In this document: positions 44,482 to 52,740 of the stretch, piece by piece | How positions within the stretch are numbered: the stretch's first letter is position 1 | Layout of the letters: each line of letters starts with the position of its first letter | Assembly: GCF_019357415.1 (NCBI RefSeq) | Contig: NZ_CP048410.1 | Span: 310,001-374,000 of the forward strand | Length of the DNA: 64,000 bases | Direction: 5' to 3' | Source of the DNA: Gramella sp. MT6 | Lineage (GTDB): Bacteria; Bacteroidota; Bacteroidia; Flavobacteriales; Flavobacteriaceae | Position numbers and translations under genes: made by a program | The notes under the pieces: generated by a model | What the model was told of the DNA's origin: nothing | Database searches by the model: none | The model's input: the letters and a program-made list of their open reading frames with translations, nothing else

Positions 44482-45765
44482 TTATTCATTTTTAAAAATT
44501 ACTCCCTCTTTCATCACAAACTTAACGTCCTCCAAAGTCTTGATATTTTCGGTTGGATCTTCATCTACCGCGATAATATCTGCATAGAATCCTTCAGACA
44601 GCTGGCCACTTTCGCTTTCCATCTTCAGAATTTTAGCAGGTACTATGGTAGCAACCTGGATGGCTTCCATCGCTGGCATTCCTGCTTCTACCATATAACC
44701 AAATTCCCTGGCATTTTCGCCATGTTTAAAAACTCCGGCATCGGTTCCAAATACTATTGGAACACCTCGCTTATAGGCTTTTGAAAAAGTATTCTGTATC
44801 TGCGGACCAATTTCTCGGGCTTTAGGAACAACCAGCTCAGGATAGTAATTTTCTACTTCCGCTTTTTCAGTTACTTCTTTTCCTGCAGTGATGGTAGGCA
44901 CAAGATAGGCATCATAATCTTTCATAAGGTCCATGGTTTCCTCGCTCATAAGTGTTCCATGTTCAATGGTCTTCACTCCAGCTTTCACCGCTCTTTGCAT
45001 CCCTTCATCACCATGAGCATGGGCAGCAACATGAAAACCATAATCGTTCGCCGTACGAACTATCTCTTCGATCTCTTCTTCAAAGAACTGCGGATTCGAA
45101 CTACTTTTTGCCACGCTCAGAACACCGCCGGTAGCAGTTATCTTAATAAGATCTGCTCCATTCTTATAGCGTTGTCTAACGGCTTTCCTGGCATCTTCTA
45201 CACTGTTTACCACTCCATCTTTTGGACCTGGGTCGCCTACCATTTCTCTATTCAGACCATTGGTAGGATCGGCATGTCCTCCTGTAGTTGCAAGGGATTT
45301 CCCAGCGGTAAAAATTCTAGGCCCCACGATACTTCCCTTATTAATGGCATCTCTCAAGGCAATATTCACACCAGCACCTCCAAGATCTCTAACGGTGGTA
45401 AAACCAGCCATAAGCGTTTTTTCTGCAAAACCTACAGAATTAAAAGCATCATCTGCAGGATCATTAGTAAATCTTTGAAGGTATTTACTCGGGTTGGTCT
45501 CGCTTTCTATATGAACATGCATATCAGTTAGACCAGGTAAAACTGTTTTATCCTTGAGATCTATGAGCTGATCCTCTGAAGAATCGGGGTCAATAAAACC
45601 TTTTTCAATACTTTTTATTTTATTCCCTGATACAATAATAGTCTGGTCTTTAAGGACTTTTCCATTTTTGGTATCTACTAATTTTCCCGCATGAATATAA
45701 ATTTCCTGCGCCATTAAATTTGTAGTAATAAAAATGGCGGCTAAAATTGCGATCAGTTTTTTCAT
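44482..45765 (-). CDS. Secreted amidohydrolase (prolidase/imidazolonepropionase-like)
   Basis: Metal-dependent hydrolase with signal peptide (1-19, ending LMAQ). Metal-site motifs of the amidohydrolase superfamily: TDMHVHIE after LPGL, the carboxylated-lysine region NGADLIKITATGG, HAHGDEGMQ, IEHGTLMS and FGTDAGVFKHG. Similar secreted enzymes are Xaa-Pro dipeptidases or broad amide hydrolases; substrate not determinable. 427 residues. Starts 31 bases downstream of the degT gene and likely shares its transcript. Confidence 0.88.
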   Translation of the reverse strand: MKKLIAILAAIFITTNLMAQEIYIHAGKLVDTKNGKVLKDQTIIVSGNKIKSIEKGFIDPDSSEDQLIDLKDKTVLPGLTDMHVHIESETNPSKYLQRFTNDPADDAFNSVGFAEKTLMAGFTTVRDLGGAGVNIALRDAINKGSIVGPRIFTAGKSLATTGGHADPTNGLNREMVGDPGPKDGVVNSVEDARKAVRQRYKNGADLIKITATGGVLSVAKSSSNPQFFEEEIEEIVRTANDYGFHVAAHAHGDEGMQRAVKAGVKTIEHGTLMSEETMDLMKDYDAYLVPTITAGKEVTEKAEVENYYPELVVPKAREIGPQIQNTFSKAYKRGVPIVFGTDAGVFKHGENAREFGYMVEAGMPAMEAIQVATIVPAKILKMESESGQLSEGFYADIIAVDEDPTENIKTLEDVKFVMKEGVIFKNE

Positions 45766-45796
45766 AAAATATTGGTTTAGTTCTATTGGTTACTGT

Positions 45797-46927
45797 TTAC
45801 TTATTCAGAAAGTCCAGAATGCTTGCAGTGATATAATCTATCTGCTCATCATCTAATTCGGTATGCATTGGCAGGGAAATAACCTCTTCTACCAGTTTAT
45901 TTGTCACGGTAAAGTCTTTTTCATTATATCTATCATCAACATAAGCTTTCTGGCGATGAAGCGGAATTGGGTAGTAAACACCAAAGGGAATTCCCTTTTC
46001 CTGTAGATGTTTCGCTAAAGCATCTCTTTTGCCATTTTTTATCTTCAGCGTATACTGATGATAAACATGGGTATCACAATCGCCAGATCTCACTGGAGTA
46101 ATAATATCCTCGTGATCCTGCAAGGCTTTTGTATATTTTATAGCAGCCTCTTTCCTGGCTTCATTATAGAGGTCAAGATTTTTTAGTTTAGCTCTAAGAA
46201 CAGCAGCCTGAAAACTATCAAGCCTGGAGTTCACACCAACCACATCGTGATGGTAACGTTCATACATTCCATGATTTACAATTCCGCGAATAGTATGTGC
46301 CAGCTCATCGTTATTGGTGAAAATAGCTCCACCGTCACCGTAACATCCTAGATTTTTTGACGGAAAGAAAGAAGTTGCAGCAATATCGCCGATGGTTCCG
46401 GCCTTACTGGTTCCATTCTTTGAGTGATAATTAGAACCTATAGCCTGGGCGTTATCCTCGATCACATAAAGATCATGTTCTCTGGCGATCTCCATGATCG
46501 CATCCATATCTGCCGTTTGTCCAAATAAATGTACCGGAACTATTGCCTTTGTTTTTGGTGTAATTGCTTTTTTGATCTCTTCGGGATCTATATTGAAGGT
46601 TTCCGGGTCTACATCTACCAGCACCGGGGTTAGCTGGAGTAAGGCGATCACTTCTACCGTGGCGGCAAAAGTAAAATCGGCCGTTATCACTTCATCTCCG
46701 GGTTTAAGGCCCAGACCCATCATCGCTATCTGCAATGCATCTGTACCATTGGCACAGGGAATCACATGTTTTACCCCTAGGTATTCTTCAAGTTCTTTTT
46801 GAAATCCATGAACATGAGGCCCGTTAATAAAGGACGTTTCCTCTAAAACTTCCTGAATTCCCTGATTTACTTCATTTTTTATTCCTTCATATTGACCCTT
46901 CAGGTCAACCATTTGAATCTTTTTCAT
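45797..46927 (-). CDS. DegT/DnrJ/EryC1/StrS sugar aminotransferase
   Basis: PLP enzyme that aminates a keto group on a nucleotide sugar for surface polysaccharide synthesis. Landmarks: VKHVIPCANGTDALQIAM, PVLVDVDPETFNIDP, VIEDNAQAIGS and the lysine site SFFPSKNLGCYGDGGAI. 376 residues from ATG 46927; a TTG two codons upstream is less likely. The DegT family includes WecE/WlbE-type enzymes; no other polysaccharide genes are adjacent, but kdtA, an LPS gene, is divergent. Confidence 0.9.
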   Translation of the reverse strand: MKKIQMVDLKGQYEGIKNEVNQGIQEVLEETSFINGPHVHGFQKELEEYLGVKHVIPCANGTDALQIAMMGLGLKPGDEVITADFTFAATVEVIALLQLTPVLVDVDPETFNIDPEEIKKAITPKTKAIVPVHLFGQTADMDAIMEIAREHDLYVIEDNAQAIGSNYHSKNGTSKAGTIGDIAATSFFPSKNLGCYGDGGAIFTNNDELAHTIRGIVNHGMYERYHHDVVGVNSRLDSFQAAVLRAKLKNLDLYNEARKEAAIKYTKALQDHEDIITPVRSGDCDTHVYHQYTLKIKNGKRDALAKHLQEKGIPFGVYYPIPLHRQKAYVDDRYNEKDFTVTNKLVEEVISLPMHTELDDEQIDYITASILDFLNK

Positions 46928-46948
46928 TTGCAATATTTTTCAGCGATA

Positions 46949-46979
46949 CGAAAATACGAAATATAGGCCCTTCTGGCAA
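46949..46979 (-). promoter_or_regulatory. Candidate promoter of the DegT gene
   Basis: Minus strand: TTG (46977-46979), a 20-base spacer, then TATTTTCG (46949-46956), 7 of 8 to the Bacteroidetes -7 element; 21 bases before the ATG. Confidence 0.45.
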
Positions 46980-47025
46980 TCCATTTATCGGGAAAGGCCT
47001 ATTTTAGCAACCTTAAGTTTTTAGT

Positions 47026-48249
47026 GTGCAGAGAATTTACAACGTATTGGTAAAACTGAGCGGAGTCGTTCTTAAATCGGCCGGAAATTTTAGTCCCAAA
47101 CTCAAAGATTTTACCGAAGGTAGAAAAGACCTTTTTTCGAAACTGGAGCAAAAAATAGATCCTAATTCAGAGCATATATGGGTACATGCCGCATCTCTGG
47201 GAGAATTTGAAATGGCTGTGCCGGTTTTAAGGATGCTTAAGGAAAAGTATCCGGATACAAAAACGGTGGTTAGCTTCTTCTCCCCTTCAGGATATAACAA
47301 TAAAAAGAAACACCCGCTGGTAGATCACTTTACTTACCTGCCTCTCGATACAAAGAAAAATGCTCAAAAATTCCTGAAGATCATTCAGCCAAAAATGGCC
47401 TTTTTTATAAAATATGATTTCTGGCCTAATTGCCTTACCGAGTTAAAAGCACAAAACGTAAGAACCTTCCTGGTCTCCGGTGTTTTTAGAAAGGATCAGG
47501 CTTTCTTTAGAACCTACGGCAAATGGATGAGGAAATCCCTACAGGCCTTCGAGCACTTTTTTGTTCAGAATAAAGAGTCTGAAGATCTTCTAAAATCAAT
47601 AGGTTTTAATAATGTTACAGTAAGTGGGGATACCAGGTTCGACAGGGTTGCAGCGCAATTAGAGGCCGATAACAAAATCGATTTTATAGAAGAGTTCAAA
47701 CAGGATAAAATATTGGTGGTTTGCGGCAGTACCTGGCCCGAAGATGAAGAACTCATGGTTAAATTCATCAATAGCTCGGTAAATATTAAATTCATCATTG
47801 CTCCCCATGAGATCAAGGCTGAAAAGATTGAAAAACTATTAAACCGACTGAAAGTCCCCACCGTAAAATACACTGAAAAAGAGGGAAAACAACTTGAGAA
47901 TTTTTCGGTGCTTATTCTGGACACCATTGGCTTACTTGGGCGTGCCTATAGTTATGCCAATATCGCCTATGTGGGAGGTGCGGCCGGCACCACCGGATTA
48001 CATAACATCCTGGAACCAGCAACTTTCGGTATACCAATCGTTATTGGAGAAAACTTCAGCAAGTTCCCGGAAGCCGAAAAATTAAGGCAGCTCGCCGGGC
48101 TCTATTCTGTTAAAAATTCAGATGAATTTTCGGGAATAATGACCAAATTTTATACAAATTCCGAATTCAGAGAAAAAACCGGAATGATCGCCGGTCACTT
48201 TATTAACAGTAATACCGGAGCCACTCGAATCCTGGAAGAATATCTATAA
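47026..48249 (+). CDS. kdtA: 3-deoxy-D-manno-octulosonic acid (Kdo) transferase
   Basis: Glycosyltransferase that adds Kdo to lipid A at the inner membrane. Nucleophile-region WVHAASLGEFEMAVPVLR near residue 50, the KYDFWPNCL segment near 128, and the CMP-Kdo-binding GGAAGTTGLHNILEPATFG near 315 are all present. The GTG at 47026 is the best start because it restores the N-terminal hydrophobic segment found in relatives (IYNVLVKLSGVVLK). 407 residues is normal. Divergent from the DegT gene. Confidence 0.93.
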   Translation: MQRIYNVLVKLSGVVLKSAGNFSPKLKDFTEGRKDLFSKLEQKIDPNSEHIWVHAASLGEFEMAVPVLRMLKEKYPDTKTVVSFFSPSGYNNKKKHPLVDHFTYLPLDTKKNAQKFLKIIQPKMAFFIKYDFWPNCLTELKAQNVRTFLVSGVFRKDQAFFRTYGKWMRKSLQAFEHFFVQNKESEDLLKSIGFNNVTVSGDTRFDRVAAQLEADNKIDFIEEFKQDKILVVCGSTWPEDEELMVKFINSSVNIKFIIAPHEIKAEKIEKLLNRLKVPTVKYTEKEGKQLENFSVLILDTIGLLGRAYSYANIAYVGGAAGTTGLHNILEPATFGIPIVIGENFSKFPEAEKLRQLAGLYSVKNSDEFSGIMTKFYTNSEFREKTGMIAGHFINSNTGATRILEEYL

Positions 48250-48358
48250 AATTGGTTTTTCACGATGTTAACATTCTTTGCTAAAAAAAATTAAAATTGA
48301 AGCGATGAACAGGTTTTAGTTGTAATTTCGATGAATATAACCAATAAACTATTTTAAA

Positions 48359-48595
48359 ATGAAACGTTTATCAATTCTGGCAAGTGGCCTTTTAATGATC
48401 TCTGGCGTGTTAACTTCATGTAGAGATACTTCTGAAAAGGAGGTTATTGTAAGAGAGGTTGAAGTGGAGAAAAAAGCGGAAGCTCCCGTAGAAGAGGAAA
48501 AAGAAGGTATCCTTGAAAGAACCGCAAAAGAAGTAGATAAAGAAGTAAATAAAGAGATCGACGAAGAGATCGAAAAAATTGGTGACGATAATTAA
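48359..48595 (+). CDS. Small acidic lipoprotein (copy 1)
   Basis: A 78-residue predicted lipoprotein: signal peptide with lipobox LTSC (Cys21), then a highly charged helix (VIVREVEVEKKAEAPVEEEK, KEVDKEVNKEIDEEIEKI). The SCRDT start of the mature part is shared with the next gene, so the two are paralogues or share a duplicated 5' end. No family recognised; probably envelope, outer leaflet or periplasmic face. Confidence 0.78.
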   Translation: MKRLSILASGLLMISGVLTSCRDTSEKEVIVREVEVEKKAEAPVEEEKEGILERTAKEVDKEVNKEIDEEIEKIGDDN

Positions 48596-48654
48596 ACCGT
48601 TGCCTAATCAATAAATTTCAACAAGAATTTAATTACTAACTCCAAAAACTGTAA

Positions 48655-48954
48655 ATGATGAAAAAACCAATAGTAATGCTGGCTCTTATGCTCTCCATGG
48701 GTGTTTTTTTTACCTCATGTAGAGATACAGCAAAGGAAAATGAAACAGAAGACATGGAAATGTCTGATGATATGGAAATGTCTGATGACATGGACGATAT
48801 GAACGACGACAACAACGGTGTTGGAAATGATATCGAAGAAGCAGCCAACGATGTTGGTGATGCTGTAGAGAACGCCGCTAATGAAACCGGCGACGCAGTA
48901 GAAAATGCCGCTAATGAAGTTGAAGATGAAGTCGAAAATAATGACGACTATTAA
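48655..48954 (+). CDS. Small acidic lipoprotein with 11-residue repeats (copy 2)
   Basis: A 99-residue predicted lipoprotein with lipobox FTSC (Cys22). The mature part has two MEMSDD repeats (residues 34-45) and three 11-residue repeats at 63-95: AANDVGDAVEN, AANETGDAVEN, AANEVEDEVEN. Eleven-residue periodicity is typical of right-handed amphipathic helices in LEA-like stress proteins. Starts 59 bases after copy 1; terminator follows. The second ATG (48658) is an equal start choice. Confidence 0.78.
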   Translation: MMKKPIVMLALMLSMGVFFTSCRDTAKENETEDMEMSDDMEMSDDMDDMNDDNNGVGNDIEEAANDVGDAVENAANETGDAVENAANEVEDEVENNDDY

Positions 48955-48976
48955 TCTTTAGAAATAAAATCTTATT

Positions 48977-49008
48977 AAAGCCCTTTTCATATAGAGAAGG
49001 GCTTTTTT
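48977..49008 (+). terminator. Intrinsic terminator of the lipoprotein pair
   Basis: Arms AAAGCCCTT (48977-48985) and AAGGGCTTT (48997-49005), then a T tract. Confidence 0.85.
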
Positions 49009-49070
49009 ATTTTTTTCATAATGAAAAGCGTTAGACTAGAATTCAAAAGAGAAATTAAAAAAAAATTCAA

Positions 49071-49838
49071 TTAACTTTTAAAAGATTTCAACTCCCGTTT
49101 TAATTCTTCCATAGATTGTTGAAGTTCCTGAAAAAGCCCGCTATTTGAAGGATTGTCCAGGTTAAAGGTAAGTTTGGAATTCACCTGCCATATTTCTTGG
49201 ATATCATGCACGTTAATTTCTAAAGGCAAATACTCCTCGTTAAGAGAAATAAGTAAAACCTTGGAAGGATCTGGCATCTTCTGAAGTTTCTTCACCAAAA
49301 CCGAATCATACATTACAATTACATAGACCCTGTTATTGCTTGCTTCCTCTATACTTGAGACGGCCTTACCCATGACCCACTCCCCTGGGCGATAATCTGG
49401 CAACATACTGTCCCCTTCTATCTGGAAACCACGATAGGTAGCATTCCTGAATTCAGGTAACGGAATGTCAAAGGCCGGTAACTGACTATACCATTCCACA
49501 TCCTGAACGTTATGAGGATATCCCGCAGCAGCTTTTTGATTTACCAAGACAATATTCTCATTATCGGCATTATCAACTGTAACTACTTTAGGGCTTACAT
49601 CACCTTTGGATATCTTCAGATATTTCTGCCCGCTGGCACCAAACAACCATAAAGGGTTAATAGCAAATTGCCTTAGCAATTCAGCTACGATCTTTCCAGA
49701 AAGTTTAGTACGGCCCCTTTCTATATCGGCGGTAGAATTCTTGATACCGAGAAGTGCTGCAAATTCAGTTTGAGTGTAATTATTTTCTTCACGCACTTCC
49801 TTAAAGTGCTTGATTTCAATAGATCCAGGTGTACCCAT
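49071..49838 (-). CDS. XRE-family regulator with S24/LexA-like self-cleaving domain
   Basis: A 255-residue repressor. N-terminal helix-turn-helix (KHFKEVREENNYTQTEFAAL, GIKNSTADIERGR) and a C-terminal S24 peptidase domain with Ser144 in EGDSMLPDYRPGEW and Lys183 in SVLVKKLQ, the catalytic dyad of LexA/CI-type proteins. A C-terminal coil follows. Start ATG 49838 fits a promoter and two inverted repeats just upstream, suggesting autoregulation. It may respond to DNA damage or other stress, but no prophage genes are nearby. Confidence 0.85.
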   Translation of the reverse strand: MGTPGSIEIKHFKEVREENNYTQTEFAALLGIKNSTADIERGRTKLSGKIVAELLRQFAINPLWLFGASGQKYLKISKGDVSPKVVTVDNADNENIVLVNQKAAAGYPHNVQDVEWYSQLPAFDIPLPEFRNATYRGFQIEGDSMLPDYRPGEWVMGKAVSSIEEASNNRVYVIVMYDSVLVKKLQKMPDPSKVLLISLNEEYLPLEINVHDIQEIWQVNSKLTFNLDNPSNSGLFQELQQSMEELKRELKSFKS

Positions 49839-49852
49839 AATATAATAGATTA

Positions 49853-49863
49853 GGAATATTTCC
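49853..49863 (-). promoter_or_regulatory. Inverted-repeat operator candidate O1 of the S24 regulator
   Basis: GGAA-TAT-TTCC, within TAGGAATATTTCCAA, 15 bases before the ATG and just downstream of the predicted start of transcription. Confidence 0.5.
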
Positions 49864-49873
49864 AAAATTTACT

Positions 49874-49881
49874 CAAAAATA
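49874..49881 (-). promoter_or_regulatory. Candidate -7 element of the S24 regulator gene
   Basis: TATTTTTG on the minus strand, exact match to TAnnTTTG, located between the two inverted repeats. Confidence 0.5.
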
Positions 49882-49883
49882 TT

Positions 49884-49894
49884 GGATTTAATCC
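49884..49894 (-). promoter_or_regulatory. Inverted-repeat operator candidate O2 of the S24 regulator
   Basis: GGATT-T-AATCC, within TTGGATTTAATCCTA, in the -33/-7 spacer. Its centre is 31 bases from that of O1, three helical turns. Confidence 0.5.
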
Positions 49895-49920
49895 TATTTA
49901 ACTAAAAAAGCTGAGAAAAT

Positions 49921-51909
49921 TTATACAGAACTATATTTATCCTTGAATCCCAATAATCTTAAAGCATTTAATACTACCACAATGGTAGAGCCTTCATGGA
50001 AAACCACCGCGATGCCGATATTGGCCCATCCGAAAATGGTCGCCGGCAGCAATAAGGCCACTACGCCTAGACTTATCCAAAGATTTTGTTTCACGATCTG
50101 CTGTGCTTTTCGGCTCAAGGCAATAGCGAAAGGTAGTATTTCCAACTTATCTGCCATAAGGGCAATATCTGCTGTTTCCAATGCCACGTCGCTTCCGGCT
50201 GCGCCCATTGCAATTCCCACCGTACTATTGGCCATAGCCGGTGCGTCATTAACCCCATCACCCACCATTGCGATCTTGTGCTCTTCTTTTTCCAGCTGCT
50301 TAATACGTTCTACCTTCTCCTCTGGCAATAGGCTTCCGTAGGCATCGGTGAGTCCTATCTCTGAAGCAACTGCATCTGCAACCTCCTGGTTATCGCCGGT
50401 TAACATGATCATTTTTCTGATACCGATCTTTTTCAATTTAGCGAGGGTAGATTTAGCCGCTTTCCGGGGGGTGTCCATAAGTCCGAGAATTCCGCTGAAT
50501 TCCTCATTGTTTCGAACAAGCATAACGGTCTTACCTTCCCTCTCCAGTTTTTTTACTTTTTCCTGAACCTCTACAGGAACTCCTCCAGATTCTTCATAAA
50601 GTTCAAGATTCCCTATTCTTACCAGGTCACCATCAACCTTACCTTTTATCCCTTTTCCCTGGATGGCTTCAGAATTCATGGCTTCAGGAATTCCATTCAA
50701 TTCTTTCATTCGCTTCTTTCCATCACGCACAACGGCTTTAGCTAAAGGATGGTTACTGGAACTTTCCAGAGCGATGACCTTTCTTAAAAAATCATCATTC
50801 GAAAGTCCATTAAGCAATACGATATCGGTTAGTTCAGGCTTTCCTTCGGTAAGGGTCCCGGTCTTATCAAAGGCCAGGGCACGTAGAGTACCGAGGTCTT
50901 CCAGAGGTTTTCCTCCTTTAATGAGAACTCCTCCTTTCGCCGCCCGGGCAATTCCGCTTAAAACAGCAGAGGGCGTTGAAATTGCCAGAGCACATGGGCT
51001 TGCAGCCACCAGCGCCGCCATGGAACGGTAAAAACTATCCTGCCAGCTTTCATCGATCACCAGGAAAGCAAAATTCAAGATAATGATAAGTATGAGTACC
51101 GCCGGGACATAATATTTTTCAAATTTATCTGCCAGTAACTGGGTTGGAGATTTCTTTTCCTGAGCTTCCTGAACCATTGTGATCAAACGGTTAAGAGTAG
51201 AATCCTGCGATTCTTTAATCACCTTAACTTCAATGCTGCTATCGCCATTGATCGTTCCGGCATAAACCCTGTTCTTAGCAGGGATATCGGCTACCGAATT
51301 ATATTTTTTATCAGAATCCTCTACCGGAATTTTATCTACCGGAATACTCTCACCCGTTATGGGTGCCTGGTTTACACTTGTTTTCCCGCTAATTAGTATT
51401 CCATCTGCACTCACCGCCGAATTCGGCTTGATCCTTATAACATCACCAATCTTAAGATCTTCTATTTTTACCTCAACATAATCACCATTCACCTTTCGAA
51501 GTGCGATTTTAGGGGATAACTTGGTTAAGGACTCTATGGATTTTGTAGCCTTATCCATCGCCAGGTGTTCCAAAGCGTGGCCAAGGCTAAATAGGAATAA
51601 TAATAAGGCGCCTTCAGCCCATTTATCTAGCAAGGCTGCTCCAATTGCAGCCACAAGCATGAGAAAATCTATTTGAAAACGGCCATGAGAGATCTCTTCT
51701 ATAGCTTCCTTTAAGGTATAGTATCCGCCAAAACCATAGGATATAAGATAAGGTATGATTATATAGATAAAAGGGAGCTCGCTAAAGGTGTCCAATATGA
51801 ATCCGGCTAAAAGAAAAATACCGCTCAAAACAGCGAAAATCAGTTCTGTTCTTTCGCCAAAAATTCCAGAATTATGAGGTTTGCAGCACCCGTGATTATG
51901 CTTAGACAT
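49921..51909 (-). CDS. P1B-4-type heavy-metal exporting ATPase
   Basis: Metal-transporting P-type ATPase of 662 residues. Phosphorylation site Asp348 in AFDKTGTL, SSNHPLAKAVV nucleotide motif, MVGDGVNDAPAMA hinge. The transmembrane metal site reads SPC (Cys306) rather than CPC, and the last helix carries HEGST (His638); this pair defines the P1B-4 group, which exports Co2+, Zn2+ or Fe2+. No HMA domain; instead a short His/Cys N-terminus (SKHNHGCCKPHN). Downstream of a Fur-family gene with a palindrome at its own promoter. Confidence 0.92.
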   Translation of the reverse strand: MSKHNHGCCKPHNSGIFGERTELIFAVLSGIFLLAGFILDTFSELPFIYIIIPYLISYGFGGYYTLKEAIEEISHGRFQIDFLMLVAAIGAALLDKWAEGALLLFLFSLGHALEHLAMDKATKSIESLTKLSPKIALRKVNGDYVEVKIEDLKIGDVIRIKPNSAVSADGILISGKTSVNQAPITGESIPVDKIPVEDSDKKYNSVADIPAKNRVYAGTINGDSSIEVKVIKESQDSTLNRLITMVQEAQEKKSPTQLLADKFEKYYVPAVLILIIILNFAFLVIDESWQDSFYRSMAALVAASPCALAISTPSAVLSGIARAAKGGVLIKGGKPLEDLGTLRALAFDKTGTLTEGKPELTDIVLLNGLSNDDFLRKVIALESSSNHPLAKAVVRDGKKRMKELNGIPEAMNSEAIQGKGIKGKVDGDLVRIGNLELYEESGGVPVEVQEKVKKLEREGKTVMLVRNNEEFSGILGLMDTPRKAAKSTLAKLKKIGIRKMIMLTGDNQEVADAVASEIGLTDAYGSLLPEEKVERIKQLEKEEHKIAMVGDGVNDAPAMANSTVGIAMGAAGSDVALETADIALMADKLEILPFAIALSRKAQQIVKQNLWISLGVVALLLPATIFGWANIGIAVVFHEGSTIVVVLNALRLLGFKDKYSSV

Positions 51910-51967
51910 GAGTTTCTTTTTATATTTATGATGAAGGCATTATAAAGTCAACATCAACTTATTTATT

Positions 51968-52008
51968 TGAAACTAAGATAAGCTGAAAAACATGCAACTT
52001 AAGTGCAT
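51968..52008 (-). promoter_or_regulatory. Candidate promoter and overlapping operator of the P1B-4 ATPase gene
   Basis: Minus strand: TTG (51995-51997), a 19-base spacer, then TAGTTTCA (51968-51975), a 6-of-8 match to TAnnTTTG at the canonical distance. The TTG lies inside a near-perfect palindrome ATGCACTTAAGTTGCAT (51992-52008, one extra T), a likely repressor site just downstream of the Fur-family gene. Confidence 0.5.
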
Positions 52009-52010
52009 TA

Positions 52011-52427
52011 TTACTTTACACTACATTTATCACAAATACCCTTTATCACAAGATTCATATCCTTACTTACATAGCCTTTCGGCAAACTGATATGCGGAAT
52101 CTTATGATCTGTTAAACAAACCGTTTCGTTACAGTTCTCGCAATGAAAGTGTAAATGCAGATCCTGGGAATGACTTCCACCCAGACCTTTTTCATCTAAT
52201 GCATATTTAGCGATCCCTGTCCCATCGTCTATTTGATGTACGAGGCCTTTTTTCTCGAATGTTTTGATGGTGCGATAAAGGGTGGTACGTTCAGATTTAT
52301 CAAAACCTAACTCAATGTCATTTAAGGTAACAGCAATATCCCGTTCACTTAAGAACTTATACATTAAAAGTCTTATTGCAGTTGGCCTAATATGATGTTC
52401 TTTAAGAACTAACTCTATCTCTCCCAT
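52011..52427 (-). CDS. Fur-family metal-responsive repressor
   Basis: A 138-residue Fur/Zur/PerR-type regulator. Winged helix with RPTAIRLLMYKFL and SERTTLYRTIKTFEKKGL; the dimerisation domain has the metal motif HLHFHCENC and the paired CxxC motifs (CENC and CDKC) of a structural zinc site. Whether it senses Zn, Fe, Mn or peroxide cannot be told. Followed by the P1B-4 ATPase on the same strand, 101 bases away, making it the obvious candidate regulator of that pump. Own promoter candidate upstream. Confidence 0.9.
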   Translation of the reverse strand: MGEIELVLKEHHIRPTAIRLLMYKFLSERDIAVTLNDIELGFDKSERTTLYRTIKTFEKKGLVHQIDDGTGIAKYALDEKGLGGSHSQDLHLHFHCENCNETVCLTDHKIPHISLPKGYVSKDMNLVIKGICDKCSVK

Positions 52428-52445
52428 ACATCAAAGAAGTTAAGC

Positions 52446-52453
52446 AAAGTTAG
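52446..52453 (-). promoter_or_regulatory. Candidate -7 promoter element of the Fur-family gene
   Basis: TAACTTTG on the minus strand, exact match to TAnnTTTG, 18 bases before the ATG; the -33 position is T-rich without TTG. Confidence 0.45.
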
Positions 52454-52467
52454 TATGAAATGCTGAC

Positions 52468-52501
52468 AAAAAAGAAAACCGTCACAATTAAAGTAACGGT
52501 C
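52468..52501 (-). terminator. Intrinsic terminator of the small CxC gene
   Basis: On the minus strand ACCGTTAC-TTTAATT-GTGACGGT (8 bp with one G-U pair; 52479-52501) followed by TTTTCTTTTTT. It separates the 65-residue gene from the Fur-family gene. Confidence 0.75.
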
Positions 52502-52535
52502 TCAAGACAAGTTCTAACAATAATAAACTTAGAAA

Positions 52536-52733
52536 TCATTCCATGCAGCATGTACAAATCCTCACCTTGGTTAACTGCAGTTTCTCTTTTGCAGAGTTCA
52601 TGGCGAGACTTGAATTAGGAAAGATTCCCAGATAAACCCTCTCGAGAATTTCTGGCAGATCTTTACATCTATCAGCATGAACCTGAATTACACCTCGTGC
52701 ATCAGGGTTCTTACGGGTATAATAATATTGCAT
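52536..52733 (-). CDS. Conserved small protein with C-terminal CxC motif
   Basis: A 65-residue protein: MQYYYTRKNPDARGVIQVH, ADRCKDLPEILERVYLGIF, and the ending RICTCCME. Resembles short uncharacterised Bacteroidetes proteins with NP.ARG..QVH...C..LP and a terminal Cys cluster; the Cys residues (one in the middle, three at the end) and His could bind a metal. No signal peptide. Terminator follows, and a perfect inverted repeat lies just before the start codon. Confidence 0.7.
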   Translation of the reverse strand: MQYYYTRKNPDARGVIQVHADRCKDLPEILERVYLGIFPNSSLAMNSAKEKLQLTKVRICTCCME

Positions 52734-52740
52734 GCGGCAA

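Noticed and set aside
44959..45531. 190-codon plus-strand frame opposite the amidohydrolase
   Set aside because: Antisense shadow of a clear enzyme gene; no recognisable family and no promoter or start context.
49071..49838. S24 regulator as a prophage repressor
   Set aside because: No integrase, phage structural or lysis gene lies on either side; neighbours are a metal pump and lipoproteins.
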